Of a stretch of DNA of 64,000 nt, positions 43,791 through 56,429 are shown piece by piece. The notes below the pieces were generated by a model that had not been told where the DNA came from, did no database searches, and saw only the letters and a program-made list of their open reading frames with translations. The position numbers and the translations under genes are program-made. This DNA is from Myotis daubentonii (taxonomy: Eukaryota > Chordata > Mammalia > Chiroptera > Vespertilionidae), in contig NC_081840.1 of NCBI RefSeq assembly GCF_963259705.1, forward strand, positions 152,580,282 through 152,644,281. Reading direction: 5' to 3'. Each line of letters starts with the position of its first letter. Position 1 is the first letter of the stretch.

Positions 43791-44559
43791 ATTTAACAGT
43801 TGACACCAAGCATTCTTGCACTGCCCCTCGAAGTAAGAAACTACTGACCAAGGACAAAGAAAAGTCTCCAGAGGTGTGCTCTCACAGGAAGCCCACCCGT
43901 CGGTTCAGATATTGTCCCCTCAGTTGTCATTCTGTCTGACAGTGAACAGGGCCAAGTAGCAAACAGTCCCAACCTGAGATGCGCTGCTCTTAGAGGGAAT
44001 GAAAACAGAGTGGACAGAACCAGATGGACAAGCAGCACCGCCCTGGGAACACCCTGCGCAGACCTCACTCTGCACGGAGCCGGGGTCTGCATTCATTTAT
44101 CTTTTCACATGTGCACATGGCCCCTCCACAAAACGAGGAGCTGGTTTGTGATAAGATTTGAAGGGAAAGGAAAGGAAGAGGATACCACGGCATGGTCCTA
44201 ACACTCCGCCTCTGCTCTTCATGGCTGAGCCATTCCTCTGCAGAGTCTCAGCTTTCCCAGTTAGAGTGGAGAACACACCCCTTTCTGTCTAATGGATGGT
44301 TGCAAAAATCGCAAAAGATAAGACATGAGAAAGCTATTTTTAATTTGTAAAATGAGTTATTGTTACATCTCTGTATAATGCCAATATCATATACCCCTGG
44401 CCCTTCATGTTGTTTTATTTTGTGATGTAAGCCTTAGGCATTCATTCATTCTCTATTTATTGAGTCTCTTCTTTTGGATTTTGGGAGCTGAGCAGATAAC
44501 AGAATAGAAAAGGTTTTCATTCTCACTAAGTGTACAGTTTAGTGGCACCAGACAGTCAA
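43791..44559. other. Unassigned stretch
   Basis: The right end (44430-44559) resembles an old interspersed repeat whose continuation lies after the Helitron (45114 on). No gene recognised. Confidence 0.4.
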
Positions 44560-45113
44560 TCCTATATAATAAAAGCCTAGGTGGCATCATGCCCTAGCAT
44601 TATGCCCTTGCACAATGATGTCACAAGATGGGCTCCACAAGATGGCCGTGCACACAGTGGAGGCAGGGTCTGGCGGCCCCTCCACGCAGTAAGGCCTGGG
44701 AGTCCCTCTGCTCTGCATGACTCGGAGGAGGCAGGTCCTGGTGGAGGAGGCGAGTCACGGAAGGGAAGGGCACTTGTGGGCAATCAGGCTGGCAGGGGAG
44801 GGCAGTTGTGGGTGATCAGGCTGGTAGGGGTGGGCAGTTGGGGGTGATCAGGCTGGCAGGTGTGGGCAGTTAGGGGTTATCAGGCCAGCAGGCAAGCAGT
44901 TAAGTGTCAATGAGGCTGGCAAGGGAGCTGTTAAGGCGCCATTAGGCTGGCAGGCAGAAGTGGTTAGGGGCAACCAGGCAGGCAGGCAGGCAAGCGGTTA
45001 GGAGTCAGTGGTCCCGGATTGTGAGAGGGATCCAAGATTGGAGAGGGTTCAGGTTGGGTTGAGGGACACCCTCCCCTCCACCCGGGCTCAAATTTTGTGC
45101 ATCAGGTCTCTAG
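44560..45113 (+). mobile_element. HeliBat-type non-autonomous Helitron with minisatellite
   Basis: Starts TCCTATATAATAAAAGCCTA after a host A and ends TCTCTAG before a host T. The stem GAGGG...CCCTC lies near its 3' end (45061-45075). No Rep/helicase frame; small frames across it are not genes. It interrupts an older repeat. Confidence 0.92.
44768..45020 (+). repeat. 32-bp minisatellite inside Helitron
   Basis: Units begin GGGCAGTTGTGGGTGATCAG and end GCTGGCAGGGGT. Starts at 44768, 44800, 44832 and 44864 are spaced exactly 32 bp. About four more degenerate units follow. There are no unique spacers, so it is not a CRISPR array. Confidence 0.92.
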
Positions 45114-45226
45114 TAGATAAATAAGAAAGTGGTAAGATATGCCAGGTGGTTGAAAGTGCTTCACCAAGAACTAACAGAGAGTTATGCGATGAGATTGATG
45201 GGAGGGTGCATATACAGAATGGGTGC

Positions 45227-45590
45227 TCTGGGCTGAATTGTGTGCCTCCCCCAAAATATATGTCCTAGCCCCCAGTGCTTCAGAATGTGACCTTAGTTCA
45301 AAACAGGGTCCTTGCGGATGTAGTTAATCAGGTGAATGAGGTCATAGTGGAGTAACATGGACCCAGATCTGATATGACTGGTGTCCTTATGGGCAGACAG
45401 AGACACAGGGAGGACACCATGTGAGGATGAAGGCAGAGACTGGCATGGTGCCTGCAGCCCCCAGGAGCTGGGAGAGCTTGGAAGGATCCTCCCTAGGGAC
45501 TTTGCAGGGAGCATGGACCTGCCAACTCCTTGATTTTGGATTTCTGGCCTCGAGCTGTGAGAGGAGAAATGTCTGTAGTACGTGCCCTGA
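45227..45590 (+). repeat. MLT1 LTR
   Basis: CTGGGCTGAATTGTGTGCCT, AGAATGTGACCTTAGTTCAA, AATGAGGTCATAGTGGAGTA, GACTGGTGTCCTTATGGGCA and CTTGATTTTGGATTTCTGGC, in MLT1 order. Confidence 0.8.
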
Positions 45591-45859
45591 TTCTGGCACT
45601 TTCTTTTGCCATCCCTAGGAGATGTGTGGCAGGGAAGGCTTCTCCACAGTGATGGAGGTTCCTCTGAGATGAGACTGGGAAGGAGGTAAGTTTGTGAACC
45701 AGGGAAAATTGTCCCCACCCCTGGTGGCACAGCCTGGCTTGGCACAAGCTGGAGCACAGGGATCTGGGGCCCAGGACATGGGAGGGGAGCTCAGAAAGGG
45801 AACAGGACTTCTGTAGGAGGAGGAGGGTGTTTGGGCTTCATGGGAGACCTGTAAAAACG

Positions 45860-46250
45860 AAGGGACTACCATTTACAACAGCATGGATGGACCTGGAGAG
45901 CATTGTGCTAAGCGAAATAAGCCAGTCAGAGAAAGATAAATATCACATGATCTCACTCATTTGTGGAATATAATGAACAACATAAACTGATGAACAAAAA
46001 TAGATTCAGAGACAGAGAAACACCGAACAGACCTTTAAACCTCAGAGGGAAGGCGGGGATTGGGTGGTAGTGGTGGTGGTAAGAGATCAACCAAAGGACT
46101 TGTTTGCATGCATATTAGCATAAGCAATAGACATGGACACTAGGGTGGTGGGGCTTGTTGTGGGGGGTGGGAGTGGCTGAGGAGGGGTTGATGGGGGAAA
46201 AAGAAGATATATGTCTTAAACAATTTTAAAAAATCATTAAAAAACCCAGC
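45860..46250 (+). mobile_element. Young bat L1 3' end
   Basis: ACAGCATGGATGGACCTGGA, GCTAAGCGAAATAAGCCAGT, ATCACATGATCTCACTCATT, then a G-rich 3'UTR and an A-rich end. Strongly 5' truncated. Confidence 0.88.
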
Positions 46251-48800
46251 TTCATCAGAAATTCTAAACCACCCAACAGCGACTGCCTAATGCACACTTT
46301 GACTAAGTGATAAAATTTATTCTACATTAAAAAAATCAGGATTCAAATTTCTGCCAACACAGTATCTATCATTGCATTTATTAAAATTTGCTAATGGAAG
46401 TGTTTATGTAATACTTTATGAAGTATTAAGTGGTGTGGATAAGAGGAAAAATATTAAATTCCTTATTATTTATTATTATTATTATTATTTTTGGCGAATT
46501 CATTATGTACAGTGGGTGTATTCAATTGCTCATTGATTTCTTTGGGTTTGTTTTTGCATTAAGTCCACATATTATAGGCTTAGATCATGATAGATTCAGG
46601 TCAGAATAATGAACGCAGGAGGATGAGAGGAGAAAAGATGCCGGAATGTTCTGCATCTCTGTGAACCACCGAGAAAGAACTAGATGAGGAAAAAGGCCCG
46701 AGCTCACACCTGTCAGCACATTTTGGTGATCTGATCATGCTCCCCTCAGTAGCCCGTTGGGCCCTCTCTCCTCGTTAATGAATTAATTTGTTCATTCATT
46801 TACTGAGTGTCTGTTAAGCACTCGGCGCTGGGCATACAATGCTGTGGTCCTGTCCTTGATCTGCATTTACTCCATTCATTCATTCTCCTGTAAACTGAAT
46901 TCCTAAGCTTAATACCATCACCAGCCAGGTCTCCTTTTGAAAAGCAGCTTTGATGGAATAGTGTCCTGTCTGGATTTCTGCTTCTTGTTTACTTTTAAAT
47001 CTTGACGCATCTGCATGTGTGGTAAGCTGAAATGCACTTAGCAGTGAACCTCTGCTGGATTACTAAAGCCACAATAATAACACCACCAGCTATGAATGCT
47101 AAGTGAAAGCAACCTTTGTTGTAATGTTTTAAATATGTGGACTAAAACAGCACTCATGAGGACAATAACCCCTGCAGTAGATTAAAAGCCTGTTAAGTGT
47201 TATTTTCAGCTCGGCGGAACACCAACTGCTCAGTTACCCTTTAGCTCTGCTTCTTTCGAATATGGCAAACTTGCCGTAGCCAGGTGACGGCACTAATGTA
47301 TCATTTTAGAGTGATTAAATAGCTACAAACAAACTTAGGTTTACTCTGCAATTCCTAATTGCAAAATGCAGGCTGAGCTAAGGGATGAGTTGGGCGACTT
47401 CAACCCCTCAAATGCCCACCATGTGCTCCAAACCACCCTAAATAAATGTATAATTGATAAGATGTATGCCTGGTGAGTTAGTTCAAAGTTAAGATAAACC
47501 CCACTGCCCTTGCCAAACTATCAACCTCCCCTATGCTAAAACGATTGAGTTATCTCTGGCTAAAAACCTAAAAGTTTTCATGGTTTAGTGATTTTTCTAG
47601 AATTCCTTTTTTTTCTTCTTTTAAATTCTCAACCAAACCATAGTTATAACTTGCATTATTTTTTCTGTGTAGGAAGGCTTGGATCATCTACTAATTTTAA
47701 AATAGTTTGATTTGATGAGGAAAATAAGACATTTGGGGGGCGGCGTGATGCTAGCAGCCTGACTCTGTATCCCTAATGCACATTCTTGTTAGCCTACAGC
47801 CTAGTCACTGCCCCTTCCTTAATCATCTGGTCTTGCAAGACCTGTTTACCCAAATACTCCCATTTTACAGAGGCCATAAACCATGAACAACACACAACCC
47901 CCGGAGGGGGTTATCAGCGCTGGCGCCAGGCCAGGCCTTTAGGTGCGGTCTCACAGCCCCCATCCCAACACACAGGGCTTTCTGCAAAGCCCGCGAAAGG
48001 TCTGGAAGTCTGATCCTTATTTGGGGGACAAAGAAACCAAAGGGTATAAAGAGAAAGCTTCCTCTATATTGGCTTGCTCAGGATTTGGAGAACTGACCCC
48101 CTGAGTCACTGTACTAGTACATGTGAAACATCTGGAAATAAATGGGTTTTTCCTGTATCCCCAAGTACTCCTGTGTGTATATTTTCTGGCTGCCTGGTAA
48201 ATTCTGTAGCAATTCTAGTTAAAATAGTTTTTAGATCACAATTCACATGATATGGCTGATTTGAAAATTGCTTTTCAGAATAAGTAGTAGAAATTGGCAC
48301 TTTGAATTGCATTACATTTTGCTACAAAATCAATCTTTCAAGAATATTTCCTCAGTCCTACATATGGCTTTAGGAGAATTACCACTAAAAGCAAGAGGTT
48401 GGAAGATCCATGCTGAAGGAAACATGGAAGTTGTGTGTTACGTATGTAAAGTTCATATCAAGAATTTCACCTTTACCTTTATTTATAAAACCCAGCAGAG
48501 AATTTCTACCTTGCTAAGGATGAAAGGAGAGTTCATAATTTCTGAATTCAATGGGAGGTGTCTCAGAGATAATGCTGCCAAGTAAAAATATATCCAATCC
48601 AGTGCCACTATGCAAGGGGACTTAACCATGTGCACTTAGATGATGAACAGAATTCCAGCCCCACAGCCACGTTCAGGCTGAACACAGTCATACAAAAGGT
48701 TTGGAGAAGACTTCAGTCATTAATATGTATGAGTGGTAGAAATGTTCCATGCCATTGAGTTAGAAATGGAGACTAGAACCCCATCATCTTGTTTGGGTCT
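46251..48800. other. Repeat-poor stretch, candidate regulatory block 46870-47400
   Basis: (ATT)n at 46466-46492. A fragment at 46790-46870 resembles an old SINE (TCATTTACTGAGTGTCTGTT). Positions 46870-47400 show no repeat and contain AT-rich motifs (TAATGTATCATTTTAGAGTG) in balanced sequence. A 105-codon frame at 48268-48585 has no recognised domain. Confidence 0.3.
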
Positions 48801-48808
48801 CCATGGTG

Positions 48809-48972
48809 TCACCATCATCATCATTGCCATCACCATCATCACCACTGTCATTATCATCACCATCATCACCACTGTCATCATCACCATCATTATTGCCATC
48901 ATTACTACCATTGTTATCATCATTATCAGTATCGTCATTGTCATCATAATCAACATCATTATCAACACCATG
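48809..48972 (+). repeat. (CAT/CAC)n trinucleotide array
   Basis: About 160 bp of degenerate CAT, CAC and TGT units. Poly-Ile/His frames here are artefacts. Confidence 0.93.
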
Positions 48973-49119
48973 TAGCTAAACTTCCATATTATGGAGGGCA
49001 ATGGTACATTATTTGGGTACTTTGACTTGTTGGGCTGATATGTGAAGTAGAAACAATAAAATATTAAAGAGTTTTAAAATAGCTTGTCATAACATCATGA
49101 CCCAGAGACAAAGAGTTAG

Positions 49120-49275
49120 AGTACAGACTCAGAGAATCTTAGAGCCAGTTCTATCTCTAGCAGTCACTAGCTTTTGATCTAAATCACGTTCTTGAAGCTC
49201 TGTAAGCCTAGGTGGTCTCATGGATGAAATGGGAAAATAATAACACTTGCCTCAGAAGTTGTGAATTTCACACAA
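49120..49275 (+). repeat. MIR SINE fragment
   Basis: CTAGCTTTTGATCTAAATCA, CTCTGTAAGCCTAGGTGGTC and GGGAAAATAATAACACTTGC follow MIR order. Confidence 0.6.
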
Positions 49276-50848
49276 TATCCTTATCAAAATGCCCATTTTT
49301 TCAGGCAGAAAGTCAAGCTCATACAAGGAAGCATATCTATCAACTGATAGACTGACTATAAATCAGGTCTTTCTGATTAGAGATTCATGCTCCATCACAT
49401 GGGATATTGCACATTTATTGCTGTTCTACAGAAAATCATCAGAAAAGCCAAGATAGGAGGCACATCTAGGGTGGCGGGGGAGGTTATACTCAGAAAGGGA
49501 TGCAGGAGGTCCTGGGAGGCTGCTGAGCCTTCATTTCTAGGCTTGGGTGCTGGTTATAGAAATCTTCTCCTTATCCACATTTTGATGACACATTATACAC
49601 ATCTGGATAAGTGAGTTGTATTTCATAACTTAAAAATCCAAATGGCAAAACCTTAAACAGGAGAAAATTCATTAGCATGTGTTTGATTAGGAGAATGTAT
49701 ATGACATATTTAGTGGATGTGACTTAAGTGGCGATTTCATAATGAGGAGTATGAGGGCATATGTTTAGAAAGTTCTAATGGCCCCCCCTCCCCCCAGAAG
49801 CAGAAACACCTTGTGTAAGAATAATAAAAACTCAATTTCTAGACCAATTAGGGAAGCTTCTAAGTATTGTTTTTATTTTCCCTGAATATATGTCAGTTAA
49901 TATATGTTGAGAAATTCAGTAGAATATATATGCATATATATATATAATCATATATAATCACTTTATATGTGTAATTGTGCACTTACATGTGGAGATAGTG
50001 GAAGCAAGAAAATTGTTTTGAAAATGTTGATAGACCTTGAGAATTTATTTTTCTCTTTTTCTCTTACTCAGTACACCCTCCTTCCCACCCAAACACACAA
50101 TTACATGTCAGAAATGCCTTTAGACAAGTTCTTACAACCTGGTTTTATGTCTATGCAAATGGTTTACATCTTTAATTAAATTTTCTGGAAACCACTTTCT
50201 CATTAGCCCTCCATAGCAATCTTCTCAGCCACTCCCACTTATTCAGTAATGACAGAGGGAGTGGAGATGCTGAATGTTGCAAAAGTGGCCACACAGGAGC
50301 CTCAGATTTGGATTCCAACTCCCTGATTATCATCTCCTCCAAGAAAATTCCTTAATCAAACTTTGGTTTTTAGATAAGTTGCTACTAAAATTAAAAAACG
50401 GCTTCTCTGGGAAAGAGAACTTAAATACAGCCTATCACTGCCTCACAACATGGCGGGCTGTTCCGTCTTCCTGTCAGGTACCCCAGTAGCATGCTGAGAA
50501 GAGCAAACATCTATCAACTGCAACCAACCAGCTTCTAAGCAGGTGCAACACTACCTCCCAATATCAGCTTTTAGTGCTCTCGGCTATCAATACACAAAAC
50601 TTATATATATATATATAGAACAGAGCAGAAAAAAGTCAGACTTGAACTTTTCAACAAGTGTCTCAATGCTGTTAGAATAAATATGGAAAATCCTACTCCT
50701 AATTTCAAGAGGACACTGCAAATAGAAGAATGAGTTTCTGCCCTGTGAGTCTTCCAGAATTTACCTAATGAATGAATTTGATTATTTAGATTTGGGCTCT
50801 TTATAAAATCACAGGGTCATTACTCCGTCCACACCAAAATATACACTT
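49276..50848. other. Unassigned stretch
   Basis: AT-rich, with TA-rich tracts at 49923-49965 and 50602-50620. No gene recognised. Confidence 0.4.
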
Positions 50849-50864
50849 TAGTGTACATTATTTT

Positions 50865-50900
50865 ATCGCTTCTCGGCCTTTTGGCTAAGATCAAGTGTAG
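50865..50900 (+). pseudogene. Tailless U2 snRNA retropseudogene (first ~36 nt)
   Basis: The first ~36 nt of U2 snRNA are present without mismatch to the sequence I recall, starting ATCGCTTCTCGGCCTTTTGG and ending TCAAGTGTAG. No poly(A) follows. TAGTGTACATTATTT flanks it at 50849-50863 and 50898-50912, with TAG shared between U2 and the duplication. This marks L1-type reverse transcription of a U2 RNA that was 3'-truncated or internally primed. It cannot make functional U2. Confidence 0.93.
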
Positions 50901-50997
50901 TGTACATTATTTAGGAAATCACATAGAACTTGTATTTGAATATCACCCCAAATAAACTACTATTAATCTGTTGGGGGAAAAAACTATGCTCACCAAT

Positions 50998-51129
50998 CCT
51001 GGCCAAGTAACTTAGTTAGTTGGTACATCAAAAGGTATTAGGTTTGATTCCAAGTCACATTCCTAGGGCACATACCTAGGTTGTGGGTTCGATCCCCAGT
51101 CAGGGCTCATACAGGAGGGAACTGATTGA

Positions 51130-51205
<76 letters not shown>

Positions 51206-51240
51206 CTTTTCTCTCTAAGACCAATAAACATATCCTTAGG
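50998..51240 (+). mobile_element. Older tRNA-derived bat SINE with CT expansion
   Basis: Diverged tRNA head (TTAGTTAGTTGGTACATCAA), GTTGTGGGTTCGATCCCCAG with the B-box-like GGTTCGATCCC, CTGATTGATGTTTCTCTC, then (CT)n at 51131-51205 and AATAAACATATCC. Confidence 0.88.
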
Positions 51241-51244
51241 TGAA

Positions 51245-51850
51245 GATAAAAGAATAACTATGCTCACTCATCTCTCATCACTAATTCCTCATAACTCAAT
51301 ACCCATCTCTCCCTACTCATCTCATAACTCTGATCACTCATTAGTCATTACCCATCACTGAACAGTTATCACCTGTCACTCATCTCTCATCTCTTATCTC
51401 TTATCTCTCAGTTCTCATCACTCATCAATTGTCACTCAGCACCTCTCCTCACTCACTCATCACTTATCAGCCATCATGTATCACCCATTATTAACATCAT
51501 ATCTTTCACTTATTTCTAATCACTTCTTTCTTGTCACTCATATCTCATTACTATCACTCTTATCCCTCATTATTCATCTCATATCACCCATCACTCATCT
51601 GCCAACATCATCACTCATCACCCAACACCATCACTCATCATCCAACATCATCACTCATCACCCAGCACCCATATCGCATCACACAGCACCATCACTCATC
51701 ACCCAATGACATTGCTCATCATCTAACGCCATCTCTCATCACCCAATACCCAATACTCATCTCTTATCTTCACCTCTCTTTACTCATCTTTCACCTCTCA
51801 TGTCTTATCTCTCAACCCTCATCACTCAGTCACTCACCAATGCCTCTCTG
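51245..51850 (+). repeat. Degenerate ATCACTCATC-type satellite-like tract
   Basis: About 600 bp of 8-12 bp units (TCATCACTCATCACC, CTCATCTCTCATC) with poor periodicity, directly next to the SINE tail. Ser/His/Thr-rich frames here are artefacts. Confidence 0.85.
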
Positions 51851-52880
51851 ACTACATGAAGAAGTGACTTCTATATACCTTTAACCCTTACTCAGCAGAT
51901 ATTTAAAATGACAATGCACAGGGTACATGAGGCCCACACCACACATATTATTTTGCATCATCATATACTCTATTTGGATATTTACTTAAAATTGATAAAT
52001 TTTTGTCTCTTTTGAAAGCTGGAGTTATTTTAAGCCTTTGTCTCTACTTCTTAATTCTCTTCCCAAGTCACCTCTGAGAGTCCATTTCCCACAGTCCCTC
52101 CCACCCTGTGTATTCACATCCCCCACCAGCCTCTCTCACCTCTGTCTGTCTGGTGCTTCTTATTATTTTGGTTTTCTGCCTGTGTTGTAATGAGTTTTTA
52201 ACTTAATTATGTGTTACATAAACCAAAGTCCTGTATGTATGTCTCTATTTAGAAAGTTAGAGAGACTAGAACTAGCATTACTGTGCAGTAATGATTTCAG
52301 TCAAAATTCTATTTCTGTAGCTATCACCGAGGGCTACATGACACAAACAACCTAAACACAACCCAAATCCAGTCTTGATTTTTCTAGATGGGTTTAAATG
52401 TTAAAACAATTTGGGGGTGAATTATAGCAAAGAAAATGTTGATTAGGCCAATAAAATGGGAGCAAAATAGTCACACTGAAATAATACTGTAATCCTGTCC
52501 AGCTGTTAGAGGTGGGCTGCACATTTAGATAAGAGCTTCCTTGGTGATGACCAATGCAGAGAAATGATGATCTCTGAAAAGATTCACAATGCTCCTAAAA
52601 TAAAATGCTTGTTTTGGAAAAGCCGTTTTTTTCTGACCCTGATACCTAGAAGCAGATGCTCTAGTGTGGCTTTTTAAAGAGGTGATGAGTGATGCATTTG
52701 AAAAGCTTAAGCTGTTCTGTAATTTGATTACAGAAACACAGGGCTCTGTAATTTAATGTTAGTGGCAATCCTTTTGATTTTGTTGGAATTGTGCACAGAA
52801 TTTGCTGTGCATGTGTACATAATTTCTTTTTCTTGAGTTAAGTATCCAGAATTTTCTCCAGGTTCTCAAAGGCAATATTC
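51851..52880. other. Unassigned stretch
   Basis: No gene or repeat family recognised. Confidence 0.4.
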
Positions 52881-52884
52881 TGCA

Positions 52885-53030
52885 AATTGTGTTCCACAGA
52901 CCACTTGTATCAGAGTCACTCAGGTAGCTTGTTAAAACACAGGGTCCTGGGCCCCACCGAAGAGAGAATCACCGAAATCACTGAAGGTGGGACCCAGGAA
53001 TCTGCATTTTAATAAATGGCCCATGTCTCC
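52885..53030 (-). repeat. MER5A-like hAT MITE
   Basis: ACTCAGGTAGCTTGTTAAAA, CACAGGGTCCTGGGCCCCAC, GGTGGGACCCAGGAATCTGC in the minus-strand order of MER5A. Confidence 0.75.
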
Positions 53031-53037
53031 CAGACTT

Positions 53038-53040
<3 letters not shown>

Positions 53041-53089
<49 letters not shown>
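53041..53089 (+). repeat. (CA)n microsatellite
   Basis: About 24 AC units right after the MER5A remnant. Confidence 0.95.
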
Positions 53090-53092
<3 letters not shown>

Positions 53093-53952
53093 CCTTTAGT
53101 TTATTAAAAACAACAAAAATGGTGAACAACAGCTTACAAAGAAGCAATTCCACAGAGGGCCCAAAGAAGACAGCTCAGATATATGGCTCTGCAGCAGTTG
53201 GTTTTGATCCAAAGGTAAAATGCCAAATAACCAGGGAATTTATGGACGTCCTGTCCTTCAGACAGTCCTTCCTAAATATCATTTCTCCCCACAGGGCATT
53301 TCAGGGGGATTAGGAAACAGAATTCAAGGTCTTCTCTCCAGACAATCACCTGTAGTCTGAAAAGTCAGTGTCTCAACTGTAGAAAAAGCCATTTGACTTG
53401 CTCACCTGCTTGGGCAGAGGGCAGTATTAAGATTCTATTCTGTTCTTTCTAGGATCTTTGCGGGACTGAATAGTCACCACGGTCCCCAATCTCAGAGCAG
53501 ACCGGTGCTAAATGCCACACTTTGGGAATAGCCTGGAGAGACAGGAAATGAGGACTGTGACAATGAGGCCGTCCCGGAGCTCAGAAGCCGGACCTGGACC
53601 TGGCCCATTGGCAAGAGAGGAGGCCAGTAGAACCTGCTTGTGAATCTTTGAGAACCAACCCAGTGCCCATCGTTCTCACAAAGGCAGAGTTGCTCATTGG
53701 CCAACTGCAGTTGTTGTTGGTGGGGTGGCCAGTAGTCCTTGTGGCAGTGCCTGCTCCCAGGTTGGGCCCTTCGATGCCATGCGGCCTTATCCACAGCTGC
53801 TGGCCAGTCATGCTAACGATGCGTCACTTCCTGGAACATTTCACACTCTGTCTTTTATTTTCTATTTCATGCATCCACACCAGGAGAGAAGATTTAATTC
53901 TGTGTTATGGAGGAACATATAGATGTTCACACACATGCACACACACACCCTT

Positions 53953-53997
<45 letters not shown>

Positions 53998-55509
53998 AAA
54001 GAGAAAATGTGGTTTTGCAAACCACATGCCTCCTTCAAAATGCTGAAGTTCTTTCTCCCTGGGTTTCCTGTTTCCCTCCCAGCTCTGAGGATCAGACCTG
54101 CCATGGAAGAAGTGAATATACTAAATTTATTTGACTCTGAAAGGGAGTTAAGTTACCCCAAGCTGTGAGCCCTGCTTCCCGCCGGCAGCGCCACGCCCGC
54201 CATGCAGAGTCCGAGCCGGCTTCACTTCAGCCAGCACTACCTAGGGGGGCAACGGCAGGTTGGCTGCTTTAAATCATCCATTTCCCAACCTGGATAGACT
54301 TAATGCTTATTTTTGTTCTCAAAACTCCTGTCAAGTAGAAAAGAGAAATGGGATCACGGGGTCTGATTATTGCATAAAAGTAATCTTTATGCACGCAAGA
54401 AGGAATTATTTCTCAATAAATTTTGTTAAGATGTCTGTATTTCTGATAGAGCTCAGTCATAGCATAACCATCTGGTGTCATTTCTTTTCACCCATCATTT
54501 TACTCATAACCCTATTATTATTTTTTTCCTGCATTCTAGTGTATCATCTTAATTCTGTTTTAAATACCTTTTGGAGAAACATTAGGAAGTGGCTGTGAGA
54601 TAAAGCGTAAATGCATATATAATGTGCACATTCTACAACCAAACTTAGAAGAAAAAAACGAAAAGAAAACTAAAAGTTTTTACTTCTGCTACCTAGAATT
54701 TCATTAATTAAATGATCTCTCCTCCCCAGTAATACATAATTGTCAGGAAAAACTCGTTTATTCTGCAAGATCAGGCTTTCATACGGGATTTATTTGAGAA
54801 CAAAATGAAATGGTTCCTGCCACCTCAGTGAGTAACTACATATCTCTCACATTTCTCCCAGGTAATCCCAGGACTATACCATGAGGATTTGTAGTTTTAT
54901 ATGGTGATGCTTTGTATTTGGACTCAAAATTATCAGGCAGCAATAGCTCTCCAAGTCAAAAACAATGTAAGTCTGTTCTTTATATTTATATGTTAACTGT
55001 CTTCAGGGGCCCAGGTGATGTGTCTCCAGCAGGCCCTGGCATGTGGATGGCTCAGAGAGCTGACTCTAAAGGAGAAGGTAACCAGAACCTCTAATGCAGG
55101 AATTGGGGCTTTGCCTTGATACAGACAATACCTGCTTGAACTATGACTGTGCCCCACCAGACCACATTTTGGTAACCCTCCTAAACTCGGGCTGGCCACT
55201 CTGCCCATCTGATCCCAATGTGTGTCTGATAAGCCAACCTGGTCCTCCAGCTCCTCCCTCTTCCCTGCAGGCAGGGCTCCTCCACATTGGCCATGGCACA
55301 GCTACTCAGAAAGGCTCACCTCTCTCCCCTCCTCTACCTGCCAGGACAGCCCCTCCTTTGGCCAAGCTTTGGTTGGAAGGACCCACTGGGACCTCCCCCC
55401 ACCCTTTCCAATGACCTCCCTGCATCATAGTGGGGGATTCTACCCTAGATGTACTTTCAACAATGACTACATGTTTTGTGTAAATTATGACGTGTCCTTC
55501 ATCTAGCAT
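53090..55509. other. Unassigned stretch with (CT)n at 53958-53996
   Basis: The CT run follows a short CA run. A small CpG cluster lies at 54175-54225 (CCCGCCGGCAGCGCCACGCC). No gene recognised; the 132-codon frame at 53648-54046 runs into the CT array. Confidence 0.4.
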
Positions 55510-55640
55510 GTTTTAGATCTGTAGGCAAACATTTGCTGTCAAGGGCCAGAGAGTCGGTATTTTGGGCTATACAGTCTTTGCTGCAACCACTCAGCTCTCT
55601 CATCCGTGGCACAAGGGCTGTGAGGGGCGAGGCCTTGTGT
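55510..55640 (+). repeat. hAT-Charlie-like old DNA transposon fragment
   Basis: AGGCAAACATTTGCTGTCAA, GGGCCAGAGAGTCGGTATTT and TGCTGCAACCACTCAGCTCT match a known mammalian hAT consensus as I recall it. The subfamily is not assigned. Confidence 0.55.
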
Positions 55641-56429
55641 AGTGAAACTTGGATTTAGTTCCTCAGTCACTTCTTTCTCTTCATGCTCAGAGTCATAGAT
55701 CTGCTCCAAGCTGTCCACATCCAAAGCCTCCAAGTCCTCTAAAGTTGGTCAGTTAGCTGCGTGGTCTTCCTATCTCCTTCCTATTCTTCAAGAAGCATCT
55801 GGCCCTCAGAGCTCCCTTTCCTCACTTTCCAGGAGGCGGTGATTGCTATTTACTTTAAGAATGACAATACTACTGAAACCTGGCATCCAACAGCTGCCCC
55901 CCACACTGTATGTGGATGGCACCTCTCCACCCTGCACCCCTCCTTGGCACCCCACACACTGACCCTACTGCTTTTTCCTCTCAATTCAAGCCCTTTGTTT
56001 CTCCAAGCTCAGCTCAGGCTGTCCTTTTCCTCTGCTCGGAGAGGAGTAGCCCATCTAGCCCCGATGCTCCCGACACCATCCTCAGCCGGGGAGAGCCTGC
56101 TCCAAGCCTCTACCACACGGCACGGGCTGGGCGGCTGCCCCGCGTGTGTGTGATGATCACAGTCTGGTGCTGCTCTAACCTCAGATCATCAAGAAGTGCT
56201 GCTGCAAACCCCAGCCTGCTGGCTGGGGCAGTCGGCCACACACAGCCCATCGGTCCATGACCAAAGGAGAAAAACAAGGACACTGAAGTTTTTATAAAGC
56301 AACATGTTTCAATATTTAAAAAATTCTTTAAAATATTTCCATTATTTCTTTTTGCTACTCAGTCAGAAGATGTTAGTATTCACCGTCTCATGATTTGGTC
56401 AACATTTTTTTTTAATTAAATCCTCAACC
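55641..56429. other. Unassigned stretch
   Basis: GC-richer between 55900 and 56250, with 116- and 130-codon plus-strand frames that overlap each other and show no domain. Confidence 0.4.

Noticed and set aside
44768..45020. Regularly spaced repeats resembling a CRISPR array
   Set aside because: The repeats are contiguous with no unique spacers, inside a Helitron in a mammalian genome.
48733..49025. Poly-Ile, poly-His and Met-rich frames on both strands
   Set aside because: Translations of the CAT/CAC trinucleotide array.
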